Assembly: GCA_965224275.1 (NCBI GenBank)
Contig: CBDCYR010000005.1
Span: 434,001-498,000, forward strand
Source: CAUZWH01 sp965224275
Lineage (GTDB): Bacteria; Pseudomonadota; Alphaproteobacteria; SHVV01
Length of the DNA stretch: 64,000 nucleotides
Direction: 5' to 3'
Below, one piece after another: positions 28,291-37,409 of this stretch. The stretch's first letter is position 1; each line of letters opens with the position of its first letter. The translations under genes were made by a program, and so were the position numbers. The notes under the pieces are model-generated. The model did no database searches. It was not told where the DNA came from and saw only the letters and a list, made by a program, of their open reading frames with translations.

Positions 28291-30348
28291 TCATTGGCCG
28301 ATCGAGATCATCAGATTGCCGAGCTCATCGACATGTGCACGCTGGCCGGGATGGATCACGGTCGTGGTATCGGTCTGCTCGACCACCGCGGGCCCCTCAA
28401 ACTCTGCTTCCGGGCCCAGCGCCTCGCGATCGTAGATCGCAGCATCGACGAACCCGCCGGCCTCGTCGAAATATACCTTGCGCGTTTCCATGGCCTCAGC
28501 CGGCGCACCGGTTTTCGCCGCGGTTTGAATCGATGGCGCCGCCATCAACCCGATTGCCGCGACCCGGCCACTGACGAACTCGACGGGCTTTTCAGGGTGG
28601 TGGTGGGCATAGAGCTGTTGATGCAAATCGTGGAAGCCTTGAACAATTGCCGCCACGGCGGCCTCGTCGAGAACACCGGCCGGCACCGCGACATTGACCT
28701 CGTAGGCCTGACCGACGTAGCGAAAATCCGCCGAGCGCTGCAGCTCCTGTCTCTCCTCGGCAACGCCATCGCGGTCCAGCGCGGCGGCGCCCTCGGCGTC
28801 GAGGTCGGCAAACAAAGGGGCGATGTTGGCGGCATTGATCGCATCGCCGCCGAATACCTTGGTTTGTGCAAAATCGTGGCGAATATCCGCCATCACCAAG
28901 CCCACGGCTGAAAAAACACCAGGCCGTTCGGGCACCAAGACACGCTCGATGCCCACTGCCTGCGCCAGCGCCGCGGCATGCATCGGTCCGGCGCCGCCAA
29001 ACGCGACCAGCGTGATATCGCGCGGGTCGTAGCCCTTCTCGGCCGAACTCACACGCACCGCGCGTTCCATGTTGGCATTGGCGATACGTATGATCCCGGC
29101 GGCGGCAGCTTCGACCGACATCGCCAACGGCGTGCCGATCTTTTCGTCCAGCACGGCTTTGGCGGCCTCAAGATCGAGTTTCATCTCGCCGCCGAGGAAC
29201 CGATCGGGATGCAGTCGTCCCAACACCAAATTGGCATCGGAAACGGTGGGCTCCGCCCCGCCCCGCCCGTAAGACGCCGGACCCGGGTCAGCCCCGGCGC
29301 TCTGCGGTCCGACATGCAGACCGCCCCAATTGTCGAGCCAGGCGATGCTGCCGGCACCAGCGCCAATCGTATTGATCTCGATCATCGGCACCTTGACCGG
29401 CCGTTCGGCAATCGTTGCCTCGGTGGTCATGCGCAACTCGCCTTTGTGGATCAGCGAGATGTCGGTGCTGGTGCCGCCCATATCGACGCCGAGCAAATTG
29501 ACGTGCTGCGAGGCCTGACCAATCCGCTGCACCGCCAGCGCCCCGCCGGCCGGTCCTGAGGTAATCATGCGTACCGGGTAGTCCTGCGCGGCATCAACTG
29601 TTAACGAGCCGCCGTTCGATTGCATCAGCAAAACTTTGGCGTTGGGCAGCACACCCTGAATGCGCGGCGTGATCTCTTCGAGATAGCGGGTTACCAGCGG
29701 CATCGACGCCGCGTTCAAGACCACCGTGCTCATGCGTTCGAATTCGCGGATTTCGCGGCACACTTCGTGTGAGGTCGAGACGCTTTTCCCCGGCAGCTCC
29801 TGGCGCAGCCAATCACGCACGATCGCTTCGTTGGTTGGATTGACAAATGAATTAAGAAAGCAGATAGCGACCGCCTCGGTCGCGCCGTGGTCTCGAATTT
29901 CTTTACACAGGGCGGCGACCGCTTGCCGGTCGGGCTCGGCGAGAACCTCGCCCTCGGCGGTGGTGCGTTCATCAACCCCGTAGCGGCGTTCGCGCGGCAC
30001 GACGGGAACTTCCTTGTCCTGCTGCAAATCATACATATCAGGGCGGAAGTGGCGGCCAATTTCGAGCACGTCGCGAAACCCCTCAGTCGCGAGCAGCGTT
30101 GTCGGCGGCAGTTTGTTCTCGAGGACGGCATTGGTGACGAGCGTGGTGCCATGGACCAGCAGGCTCACGTCGCCGGGATCGGCACCGGCGTGTTCGAGCC
30201 CGCGCTCGACCGCGTCGAGTAGCGCGCCGGCCGGATCACCGCGCCGGCTCGGTACCTTGGCGATGGTTACGCGGCCGGACTCCTCCTCCAACACGGTAAT
30301 GTCGGTGAAGGTCCCACCAATGTCGACGCCAAGCCGGATCGTCGCCAT
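28291..30348 (-). CDS. Hydantoinase A/oxoprolinase family protein (HyuA-like), pair 1
   Basis: 685-residue ATP-binding subunit of the ASKHA fold. The N-terminal phosphate-binding loop is GVDIGGTFTDITV (residues 6-18), and the second nucleotide motif is GVDMGGTSTDISL near residue 270. The ATG at 30348 gives the family start MATIRLGVDIGG; an upstream in-frame start at 30459 would read into the regulator gene and is rejected. The gap to the gntR stop is 2 nt, so the regulator and enzymes share one transcript. Confidence 0.9.
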   Translation of the reverse strand: MATIRLGVDIGGTFTDITVLEEESGRVTIAKVPSRRGDPAGALLDAVERGLEHAGADPGDVSLLVHGTTLVTNAVLENKLPPTTLLATEGFRDVLEIGRHFRPDMYDLQQDKEVPVVPRERRYGVDERTTAEGEVLAEPDRQAVAALCKEIRDHGATEAVAICFLNSFVNPTNEAIVRDWLRQELPGKSVSTSHEVCREIREFERMSTVVLNAASMPLVTRYLEEITPRIQGVLPNAKVLLMQSNGGSLTVDAAQDYPVRMITSGPAGGALAVQRIGQASQHVNLLGVDMGGTSTDISLIHKGELRMTTEATIAERPVKVPMIEINTIGAGAGSIAWLDNWGGLHVGPQSAGADPGPASYGRGGAEPTVSDANLVLGRLHPDRFLGGEMKLDLEAAKAVLDEKIGTPLAMSVEAAAAGIIRIANANMERAVRVSSAEKGYDPRDITLVAFGGAGPMHAAALAQAVGIERVLVPERPGVFSAVGLVMADIRHDFAQTKVFGGDAINAANIAPLFADLDAEGAAALDRDGVAEERQELQRSADFRYVGQAYEVNVAVPAGVLDEAAVAAIVQGFHDLHQQLYAHHHPEKPVEFVSGRVAAIGLMAAPSIQTAAKTGAPAEAMETRKVYFDEAGGFVDAAIYDREALGPEAEFEGPAVVEQTDTTTVIHPGQRAHVDELGNLMISIGQ

Positions 30349-30350
30349 CC

Positions 30351-31088
30351 TCACGCCCCCGATTGTTGGCCGAACACGGCCCCATATTTGAACTTGCAGC
30401 GATCGATACGATAGGAGATCACGCCTGCCTCGACCGGCACACCACCGTCGATATTCCACGTATAGGTATTAGCAACCACCAGGGTTCGCGAGGCGACACC
30501 GAGCGCGGTGGCGACATCGCCCGAGGCCGAGATGATTTCGCTCTCCCAATCGACCTCGACCACCGGCGATCCGACGACTCCTTCGAGCACGCGCGACGCA
30601 TCCTCGGTTTCGACGAGTTCTGGGTTGAAGCGGCCACTGATCTCGGGGGGGTAGAAGCGCCGGTCATGGCAGACGATGCGATCATCGACCACGCGCACCA
30701 GCGACAACGACCCAACTGTGGCATCGTCCGCAAGCCGCAGCCGCTCGCGCACAAATGAAGGCGCCGGCGCTTTGGCATCGAACGAAAGCACGCGGGTTTC
30801 GAACGCGACCCCCTGCTCGGTTAGATCACGCTCAAAGCTGTAGAGCGGTGCAAACCGTCGGGTGATCTTGGGCGGACTTACCGTCGTGCCGCGTCCCCGA
30901 AGGCGTGACACCAGGCCGCTTTTTTCGAGCAGGTCGAGCGCACCGCGCACGGTCACCCGACTGACGCCAAAGCGACGCGCCAATTGTTCCTCGGTGGGCA
31001 ACAACGAGTTCGGCGCCAATACACTGATTTCGTTCTGCAGCGTATCGGCAACATCGAGATACCGCGGAGATCTTGCGCTTGTGGCCAT
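30351..31088 (-). CDS. GntR/HutC-type transcriptional regulator
   Basis: 245 residues: an N-terminal winged helix (LPTEEQLARRFGVSRVTVRG, about residues 30-49) and a C-terminal UTRA ligand-binding domain (about 85-235). It heads the ten-gene leftward operon, so autoregulation with an operon intermediate as ligand is likely. A palindrome that could be its operator lies 48-63 bp upstream of its start, between it and the divergent EF-hand gene. Confidence 0.9.
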   Translation of the reverse strand: MATSARSPRYLDVADTLQNEISVLAPNSLLPTEEQLARRFGVSRVTVRGALDLLEKSGLVSRLRGRGTTVSPPKITRRFAPLYSFERDLTEQGVAFETRVLSFDAKAPAPSFVRERLRLADDATVGSLSLVRVVDDRIVCHDRRFYPPEISGRFNPELVETEDASRVLEGVVGSPVVEVDWESEIISASGDVATALGVASRTLVVANTYTWNIDGGVPVEAGVISYRIDRCKFKYGAVFGQQSGA

Positions 31089-31105
31089 AACGGTCGGTAG
31101 TCCCC

Positions 31106-31151
31106 TCCGGCCTCGGATTCTCAGAAATCAAAACTATTTGTCAATACAAAT
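31106..31151 (-). promoter_or_regulatory. Candidate promoter and operator for the GntR-led operon
   Basis: The palindrome ATTTGT-CAAT-ACAAAT at 31136-31151 resembles the GT-N4-AC type sites bound by GntR/HutC regulators. On the minus strand it overlaps a perfect -35 hexamer TTGACA; the best -10 at 17-bp spacing is the weak AGAATC. A regulator bound here would occlude RNA polymerase, and could also affect the divergent gene. Confidence 0.5.
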
Positions 31152-31255
31152 TGGTAGTAACAAATACGCTACGATTGGGAATGATATATTTCTCCAACGA
31201 TCAGAGCAGAATCGCGCACCGGCGAATATGCAGCTCGCCAACCGGAGCCATTGGG

Positions 31256-32236
31256 ATGCGGTTACTTTTCTCGTTTATTGCCATCTATCTGGCCGCCGTC
31301 GCACCGGTCGATGCGCAACCCAAAGAGCCCACCACCTATACCAAGATTTTCAGTGACATTCAGGGCAAGCTCGAGGCCTGCCTATCAAATTTGAGCGGAC
31401 CTGCGCCGGCACAATGCCTCGACATCATCTGGGTCCAAGCCGACGTTACCGGCGACGGTCTCCTCAGCACTGCCGAGATCAACAGAATGTTCCGCATCGC
31501 CGGCGCCGGGTTCGCTTACCTCGATTACGTCGACAAACACGAATCCTATCAGGCGGGCCGGCAAACCGGCCCCGCCGCGGCGCCACCGGAAAACCAGGAA
31601 TTTGCGGCCGCCGCCGGATTTAGCGTGCTCGGCCCTCTGATCACGCCGTTGGTAATCGCCAACCTCGACTACGACGACGATGGTCTACTGTCACGCGGTG
31701 AGGTCCTCCAGGATACAGGGTGGGAAAACGTCGTCGCCGCGTTCGCATCGGAGCGCGACCGACTTCCCGCGCGCGCCTTCGAAGCCTACCAGCTATTGCA
31801 GCAACTGCTTGGCGACCAGACCGGCGCGCTGGGCCAACCAAAGCTCGACCTGCCGCGTCGGAAACCACCACCGCCGCAGCAAGCATCCCGGCCGCCGGTC
31901 AAAGCCCGTCCAATTCCCGGACCGGCCAACGGTGACATCGAGATGGTTCGCCGCCAGCTTCATGAATGCTGGATTTTGCCCGCCGACCTCGGTGAAGCTG
32001 GCGTCATGCGGGTGACGGTTCGCGTCCGGTTCAATCCCGACGGGTCCTTGAACGGCACACCGAAGGTAACCGAGCGTTTCGGCCGAACCAGCGCTAATAC
32101 AAAGCCGTTTCGGACGCTTGAAGAAAGCGTGATCAGCGCAGTCCTGCGATGTACACCGCTCGTCCGCTTGCCGAGCAACCCTTCCGGCTGGTCGGACGCC
32201 GAGTATGTCTTCGACCTCAAAGACATTCCTGGCTAA
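31256..32236 (+). CDS. Exported EF-hand protein with TolA/TonB-like C-terminal domain
   Basis: From the ATG at 31256 the product has 326 residues with a signal peptide (MRLLFSFIAIYLAAVAPVDA). Two canonical 12-residue EF-hand loops follow: DVTGDGLLSTAE at about 63-74 and DYDDDGLLSRGE at about 138-149, each with Asp/Thr/Asp ligands and a final Glu. A proline-rich linker (about 197-222) leads to a C-terminal domain (227-326) resembling the TolA/TonB C-terminus: MVRRQLHECWILP, then VRVRFNPDGSL. I know of no named family with this order. It precedes glk by 12 nt. A start at 31151 would remove the signal peptide from the N-terminus. Confidence 0.8.
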   Translation: MRLLFSFIAIYLAAVAPVDAQPKEPTTYTKIFSDIQGKLEACLSNLSGPAPAQCLDIIWVQADVTGDGLLSTAEINRMFRIAGAGFAYLDYVDKHESYQAGRQTGPAAAPPENQEFAAAAGFSVLGPLITPLVIANLDYDDDGLLSRGEVLQDTGWENVVAAFASERDRLPARAFEAYQLLQQLLGDQTGALGQPKLDLPRRKPPPPQQASRPPVKARPIPGPANGDIEMVRRQLHECWILPADLGEAGVMRVTVRVRFNPDGSLNGTPKVTERFGRTSANTKPFRTLEESVISAVLRCTPLVRLPSNPSGWSDAEYVFDLKDIPG

Positions 32237-32827
32237 GGGACATCTACGGTGGCCGACGCTTTCGTCGCCGACATTGGCGGCACCAATTTACGCGTCGCCG
32301 CAATAGTCCAGCGAGACCAAACCGGTACCCCAACGGTCGCGCCACAAACTTTGGTCTGTAGCGATTACGACGACATCCTGGCGGCACTAACCGAAGGACT
32401 CCGCCGCCTGGACCTGTCACCCCGCCGCGGGGCTATCGCGATCGCTGGACCCGTTACCCGGGATCGCGTTGCAATGACCAACGGTCCGTGGACCTTCTCG
32501 ATCGACCGGCTTGCGCACGACCTCACGCTCGACGAACTTCGCGTCGTCAACGACCTCGAAGCGCTCGCCCATGCTCTGCCGCACCTCCGTCCGCAAGACC
32601 TCGAGCAGATCGGTGGCACCACATCCGAAGATATTTCTGCCCGCGCAGTGGTTGCCCCGGGAACCGGGCTGGGCGTCTCCGGCTCGCTCGCGGCCGGTGA
32701 CCATGTAGCGGCAATCTCCGGCGAAGGTGGGCACGTCGATTTCGCACCGGCGAATGAACGAGAGATTGAAATCTGGCGCTGGTTTGCCAACCGCCACGAT
32801 CATGTATCGGCGGAACGAATTCTCTCA

Positions 32828-33759
32828 GAGGCCAACCCGAAACTAGTTGAGTGATTTCAGTCGGTTGTGGCTTACTCGGTTGTGTCAAAGCAAACGAGGA
32901 GGCACAACATGTGGACCGAAATCACTCGCCCGAATTATGAGCGCCGTGGCGGGCGCTACGCAAGCGACCTGACGGATCGAGAGTGGGCGTTGATCGCGCC
33001 GCTCATGCCGCCGCGCAAGAAGATCGGCCGGCCGAGGACGACGGACCTGCGCCATGTCATGGATGCGGTCATGTACATGGCCTCGACGGGCTGCCAGTGG
33101 GCGATGTTGCCGAACGACTTCCCTCCGCCTTCCACGGTCCAGCGCTATTTCTACGACTGGCGCTCCAACGGCCTGCTGGAGAGCATCAACCATCACCTGG
33201 TCATGGCGGCCCGGGAGCTGGAAGGACGCGAGGCCGGCCCGAGCGCCGGGGTGATCGACAGCCAGAGCGTGAAAACCACGGAAAGCGGTGGTGTTCGGGG
33301 CTATGACGCGGGCAAGAAGATCAAGGGCCGCAAGCGTCACATCGTCACCGATACACTCGGCCTGCTGGTCGGCCTGATCGTGCACGCAGCCGATATCCAG
33401 GACCGCGACGGCGCGCCCGAGGTCCTCAAATCGATCCGTCATCGCTTCCCCCGGCTGCGTCACCTCTTCGCCGACGCCGCCTACGCGGGACCGAAACTCG
33501 AGGGCGCCCTTGAGGACATCGGCCGCTGGAAGCTCGAGATCATCAAGCGCTCAGACACCGCCCAGGGCTTCGAGCTCCTGCCCAGACGATGGGTCGTCGA
33601 GAGGACCTTCGCCTGGCTCAACCGATGCCGTCGACTGGCCAAGGATTGGGAGAAATCAATCGCCTCCGCACAGGCATGGATTCTTGTCGCCAACATCCGA
33701 CTCCTCACAAGGCGGCTCGCAAGGTACTGTTATCAAACATAGAGTTTCGAGTCGGACTC
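32828..33759 (+). mobile_element. IS5-family (IS1031-like) insertion sequence, copy 3, intact
   Basis: This 932-bp copy has the same imperfect inverted ends as copies 1 and 2 and the target duplication TCA at 32825-32827 and 33760-33762. It lies inside glk in the same direction. Of the three copies only this one has an undamaged transposase, so it is the likely source of transposase for all. Confidence 0.95.
32909..33742 (+). CDS. IS1031-like (IS5 family) transposase, intact
   Basis: 277-residue DDE transposase. The N-terminal DUF4096-like domain (SDLTDREWALIAPLMPP) is followed by catalytic residues in VIDSQSVKTT (Asp), FADAAYAGPKL (Asp) and VVERTFAWLNRCRRL (Glu). The ATG at 32909 follows GAGGAGGCACAAC; a start at 32867 reads through the element end and is unlikely. 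Confidence 0.95.
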   Translation: MWTEITRPNYERRGGRYASDLTDREWALIAPLMPPRKKIGRPRTTDLRHVMDAVMYMASTGCQWAMLPNDFPPPSTVQRYFYDWRSNGLLESINHHLVMAARELEGREAGPSAGVIDSQSVKTTESGGVRGYDAGKKIKGRKRHIVTDTLGLLVGLIVHAADIQDRDGAPEVLKSIRHRFPRLRHLFADAAYAGPKLEGALEDIGRWKLEIIKRSDTAQGFELLPRRWVVERTFAWLNRCRRLAKDWEKSIASAQAWILVANIRLLTRRLARYCYQT

Positions 33760-34159
33760 TCAGGCCCGGGTCTTGTCGATCTCTACGCCGCCATCACCGA
33801 CATTGATGAAAACAAGCCGGCGGTCGCCCCGTCGGACATAGATGCCGAGGCTATCGCGAGCTTGGCGCGAGCAAGAAGTTGTCCGGTCGCCCTTGCGGCG
33901 GTTCGTGACTTCTCGGCAATACTAGGTGCGGTTGCCGGTGATCTCGCCCTGACGCTGGGTGCACGCGGTGGCGTTTACCTCGCCGGCGGCGTTCTCACCG
34001 GCCTCGGCGACGCGTTCGATCGTCCCACCTTTCGCCATCGCTTCGAAAACAAGGGGCGCTTTGGTGACTATCTCCGGCCGATCCCGTGCCACCTTATCCA
34101 TGCGCCGCATCCGACGTTGACCGGCCTCGCCCATTTACTCGATCGCTGACTTGCGGCGC

Positions 34160-35557
34160 TCAGGCAGCGGTGATCGCCGGCGCCGCGTTCTCCAGCGCGC
34201 GGAGAAAGCTATCGCGCCAGGTATCGAGATCATTGCGCCGTAGCTGATCCATATTGGCCCCCCACCGCCGGCGCCGTTCTTTAAGCGGCATGCGCAGCGC
34301 CTGCCAGATCGTATCGGTGACCTCCTCGGTGTCGTAGGGATTGATAATCAGCGCTTCAGGCAGTCGCCAGGCGGCACCGGCGAATTTCGATAGCACAAGG
34401 ATCCCGGGATCCTCCTCGGCCTGGGCCGCGACATATTCCATCGCCACCAGGTTCATACCGTCACGGAAGGGGGTAACCAGGCCGACCTTGGCCGCACGAT
34501 AGAGTCCGGCGAGTTGGCGCCGCTCGAAGGAGCGGTTGATATAGCGCAGCGGCATCCAATCGGGTTCGGCGAAGCGCCCGTTGATGTGTCCCGCGAGCTG
34601 CTCCAACTCGCGGCGTATAACCTGGTATTCCGGCACTTCACCGCGCGATATCGGCGCGATCTGCATATACGTGACCTGGCCGCGCATCTCAGGATACTTT
34701 GCCAGCATTCGCTCGTAAGCGAGGAAGCGCTCGTTCATACCTTTGGAATAGTCCAAACGATCGATACTGATAATCAAGTCGGTGCGCAGCGAGCGACGGG
34801 TGCGCTGGTAGTGGCCCTTGGCGACGCTTCCCGTCGCAATCGCGGCAAATTCTTTGGCATCGATGCCAATCGGAAACACGCCGGCCTTTGACGTGCGGCC
34901 ATAGGCTGTAATGCTGCCGTCACGTTTTATCTGACCTCCGGCTATGTGCTCGACATAATCGACGAACGATCCGAGATCGGTTGCGGTTTGGAAACCGATC
35001 AGGTCGTAGCCCAGCAGCGCTTCAACGAGTTCGCGATGATGCGGCAGTGTGAGCAGGAGCTGTGCCGATGGAAACGGGATGTGCAGGAAAAATCCCATCT
35101 TCTGGCTACAGCCGCGCGCGCGCAGCGCGTGGCCGAGCGGGATCAGATGGTAGTCATGCACCCACACCAGATCATCCGGTTTGAGCAATTTTGCCAGATG
35201 GCGCGCGAAATCGGCATTAACACGTGTGTAGCCCCGATAAAACGCGCGGTCGTAGGCGGTGAGGTCGGTGCGGTAGTGGAACAAAGGCCACAATGTGCGA
35301 TTGGCAAAGCCGTTGTAATATTCGTTGCGATCGGCGGGCGAGAGGTCGAGCGTCGCATAGGTGATGCCGCCGGCGTCGATGATCTTGGGGGCACGTTGCT
35401 TTCGTTTGGAGACCTCGCCGCTCCACCCGAACCACATGCCGCCTGTCGCGCGTAGCGCCGCTTCGAGCGCGACCGCGAGACCACCGGCTTTCGCGGTCGT
35501 CTTGGTCGGATCTCGGGCAACGGCAACACGATTGGAAGCGACGACGATTCGTCTCAC
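34160..35557 (-). CDS. otsA: Trehalose-6-phosphate synthase
   Basis: The GT20 enzyme joins UDP-glucose and glucose-6-phosphate. The GTG at 35557 overlaps the TGA of the GH15 gene (GTGA) and gives the family start MRRIVVASNRVA, 465 residues; longer frames read into the upstream gene. Recognised blocks are VWVHDYHLIPLG, GFFLHIPFPS, DRLDYSKGMNERF (sugar-nucleotide-binding Arg/Lys region) and RDGMNLVAMEYVAAQ. It converges with glk, which would supply its glucose-6-phosphate, leaving only 10 bp between the stops. Confidence 0.93.
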   Translation of the reverse strand: MRRIVVASNRVAVARDPTKTTAKAGGLAVALEAALRATGGMWFGWSGEVSKRKQRAPKIIDAGGITYATLDLSPADRNEYYNGFANRTLWPLFHYRTDLTAYDRAFYRGYTRVNADFARHLAKLLKPDDLVWVHDYHLIPLGHALRARGCSQKMGFFLHIPFPSAQLLLTLPHHRELVEALLGYDLIGFQTATDLGSFVDYVEHIAGGQIKRDGSITAYGRTSKAGVFPIGIDAKEFAAIATGSVAKGHYQRTRRSLRTDLIISIDRLDYSKGMNERFLAYERMLAKYPEMRGQVTYMQIAPISRGEVPEYQVIRRELEQLAGHINGRFAEPDWMPLRYINRSFERRQLAGLYRAAKVGLVTPFRDGMNLVAMEYVAAQAEEDPGILVLSKFAGAAWRLPEALIINPYDTEEVTDTIWQALRMPLKERRRRWGANMDQLRRNDLDTWRDSFLRALENAAPAITAA

Positions 35558-37344
35558 AAAACGCTTTCCCACGTTCGGCTGAGGCGCAGCGCGCAGTTGA
35601 TAAGCCCAACTAAAGAATACGTCTGGGGGAAGTTCCCCCACAGCTCGCCACTATCGATCTCGAGGTCCTCGGACAACAGCCCGAGATGATTACGCTTCAA
35701 GAGCAGTTCCTCGAAGATCTCACGCGCCTCGTCCCGACGGCCCAGGGCCGCCAACGCTTCAACATACCAGAAACTGCAAATGATGAATGAGTTTGTCGGG
35801 GCGCCGAAATCATCGGCCTCGTGGTAGCGCATGAGATGCGGACCACGCCGCAATCGTTTTTCGACCGCGACCAGTGTTTTTTCGAAGCGGCTATCGCCGG
35901 GTTGGAGAAAGCCGACCTCGTGCATCAGCAGGAGACTGGCGTCGAGCCGGTCGCCGCCGAAGTAATCTGCAAAGCTATCGATCTCCGGGTTCCACGCCTG
36001 CTCTTCTATCGCGGCACGAACTTTGTCGGCTCGGCGCGACCAGTAGCTCGCGCGACGACGCAAGCCCAGATGGTCAGCGATTTTTGCCAGACGATCGCAT
36101 GCTGCCCAGCACATCAGGCTCGACGAGGTGTGTACCCGCACGTTGCCGCGCTGCTCCCACATACTCGCGTCGGGCTGGTCATGGAGCTTGTAGGCGCGCT
36201 CGCCAACCGCTTCGAGCCGTTCGAAGTCCTCGGGCCCGGCTTGGCGGAACAGGCGTTTGTCGAAAAAGGCTTGGGTGCTGGCCAGCACGATGTCGCCATA
36301 AACGTCGTGTTGAATCTGCTCATATGCCTGATTGCCGACGCGCACCGGGCCCATGCCGCGATAACCATCGAGAGTCGTGATCTCGCGTTCCAACAACTGG
36401 GTTTCGAGCGCAATGCCGTAGACCGGCTGAATATCCCCGCCATCAGCCATCGCCATGATATTGGACAGATAACGGAGGTAGTTTTCGAGGATCCGAACCG
36501 CACCCAAACGGTTAAGTGCGCGCACCACAAAGAACGCATCACGCAGCCAGCAGTAGCGATAATCCCAATTGCGGCCGCTGTCAGCCGACTCCGGGATCGA
36601 CGTCGTCATGGCGGCAACGATCGCGCCGGTTTCTTCGAAGCTGCACAATTTGATGGTGATCGCGGCGCGGATCACAGCATCCTGCCACTCCAACGGCAGC
36701 GCTTGCTGGCGGATCCAGTCGCGCCAATAATCGCGGGTGCGATCAAAAAATTCCGATGTTGCCGCCGCTGGCGAACGGGTAAGCGGTTCATCCGGGCCGA
36801 GCACGAACGAAAGGGGCTCATCGAGGAAAAACGCCGTCTCTTCCAGAATGTAAGAAGGCGGCGCATCGGTGGTGAGTCGAATTGTCGCGGTCTCGCCGAC
36901 GTAGCGAATGTGATTGCTGCCGTGGGTGATCTCGGGATCAGCCGCGCCGTAACCCGAGGTCGGCCGCAACCGCACGCGAATACGCGGTGTGCCCGCCAAA
37001 CGTCGCACGATGCGATTAATCATCAACGGCCGGAAAACCCGACCGAGTTGTTCGAAACGCGGCGTAAAGTCGGTGATCTCGATCGCCCCGCCGCGATCAT
37101 CGAATAGGCGCGTAATCAGGATCGCGGTGTTTTCGATATATTCCTGTTCGCCGCGAGTGTGATGATCCAGGGCAATTTCGAACGCGCCGCGCGGATCTTC
37201 GTCGTGGTCTCGTCCGTTCAGTAATTTGCAGAAAACAGGGTCGCCATCAAACCGTGGTAAGCACCACCAGATGATTCGTGCCCGCTGGTCGACCAGCGCG
37301 GCCGTCGAGCAGTTACCGATTGGCCCTAGATTGAGATCGGTCAT
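35554..37344 (-). CDS. GH15-family glucoamylase/trehalase-like glycoside hydrolase
   Basis: 596-residue protein: an N-terminal all-beta domain (DUF5911-like, NLGPIGNCSTAALVD...) and an (alpha/alpha)6 barrel with RNWDYRYCWLRDAF and the catalytic-Glu regions around LYEQ-like and EIDSGELWGNFPQTYS. Bacterial GH15 proteins of this type next to otsAB include trehalases, so it may degrade or control trehalose; glucoamylase activity is the alternative. No signal peptide is seen, so it is cytoplasmic. It sits between otsB and otsA in one operon. Confidence 0.88.
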   Translation of the reverse strand: MTDLNLGPIGNCSTAALVDQRARIIWWCLPRFDGDPVFCKLLNGRDHDEDPRGAFEIALDHHTRGEQEYIENTAILITRLFDDRGGAIEITDFTPRFEQLGRVFRPLMINRIVRRLAGTPRIRVRLRPTSGYGAADPEITHGSNHIRYVGETATIRLTTDAPPSYILEETAFFLDEPLSFVLGPDEPLTRSPAAATSEFFDRTRDYWRDWIRQQALPLEWQDAVIRAAITIKLCSFEETGAIVAAMTTSIPESADSGRNWDYRYCWLRDAFFVVRALNRLGAVRILENYLRYLSNIMAMADGGDIQPVYGIALETQLLEREITTLDGYRGMGPVRVGNQAYEQIQHDVYGDIVLASTQAFFDKRLFRQAGPEDFERLEAVGERAYKLHDQPDASMWEQRGNVRVHTSSSLMCWAACDRLAKIADHLGLRRRASYWSRRADKVRAAIEEQAWNPEIDSFADYFGGDRLDASLLLMHEVGFLQPGDSRFEKTLVAVEKRLRRGPHLMRYHEADDFGAPTNSFIICSFWYVEALAALGRRDEAREIFEELLLKRNHLGLLSEDLEIDSGELWGNFPQTYSLVGLINCALRLSRTWESVL

Positions 37345-37409
37345 ATCAACTCCTCAAACCTGCCGTTCCCCACGCGTCTCCCATATCCCTCACGAACGCC
37401 CTGTATCGT

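Larger units (their letters stand above)
32249..34149 (+). pseudogene. glk: Glucokinase gene split by IS copy 3
   Basis: Codons 1-193 (32249-32827) and 194-321 plus stop (33763-34149) join exactly in frame when the IS and one TCA duplication are removed. The joined product has DIGGTNLRVA (ATP phosphate loop), VAPGTGLGVSG, SGEGGHVDFAP and, across the break, ERILS-GPGLVDLYAAI, all typical of bacterial Glk. It would phosphorylate glucose to glucose-6-phosphate. The GTG start at 32249 has only a weak ribosome site and follows the EF-hand gene closely. The split copy lacks the C-terminal third and should be inactive. Confidence 0.92.
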
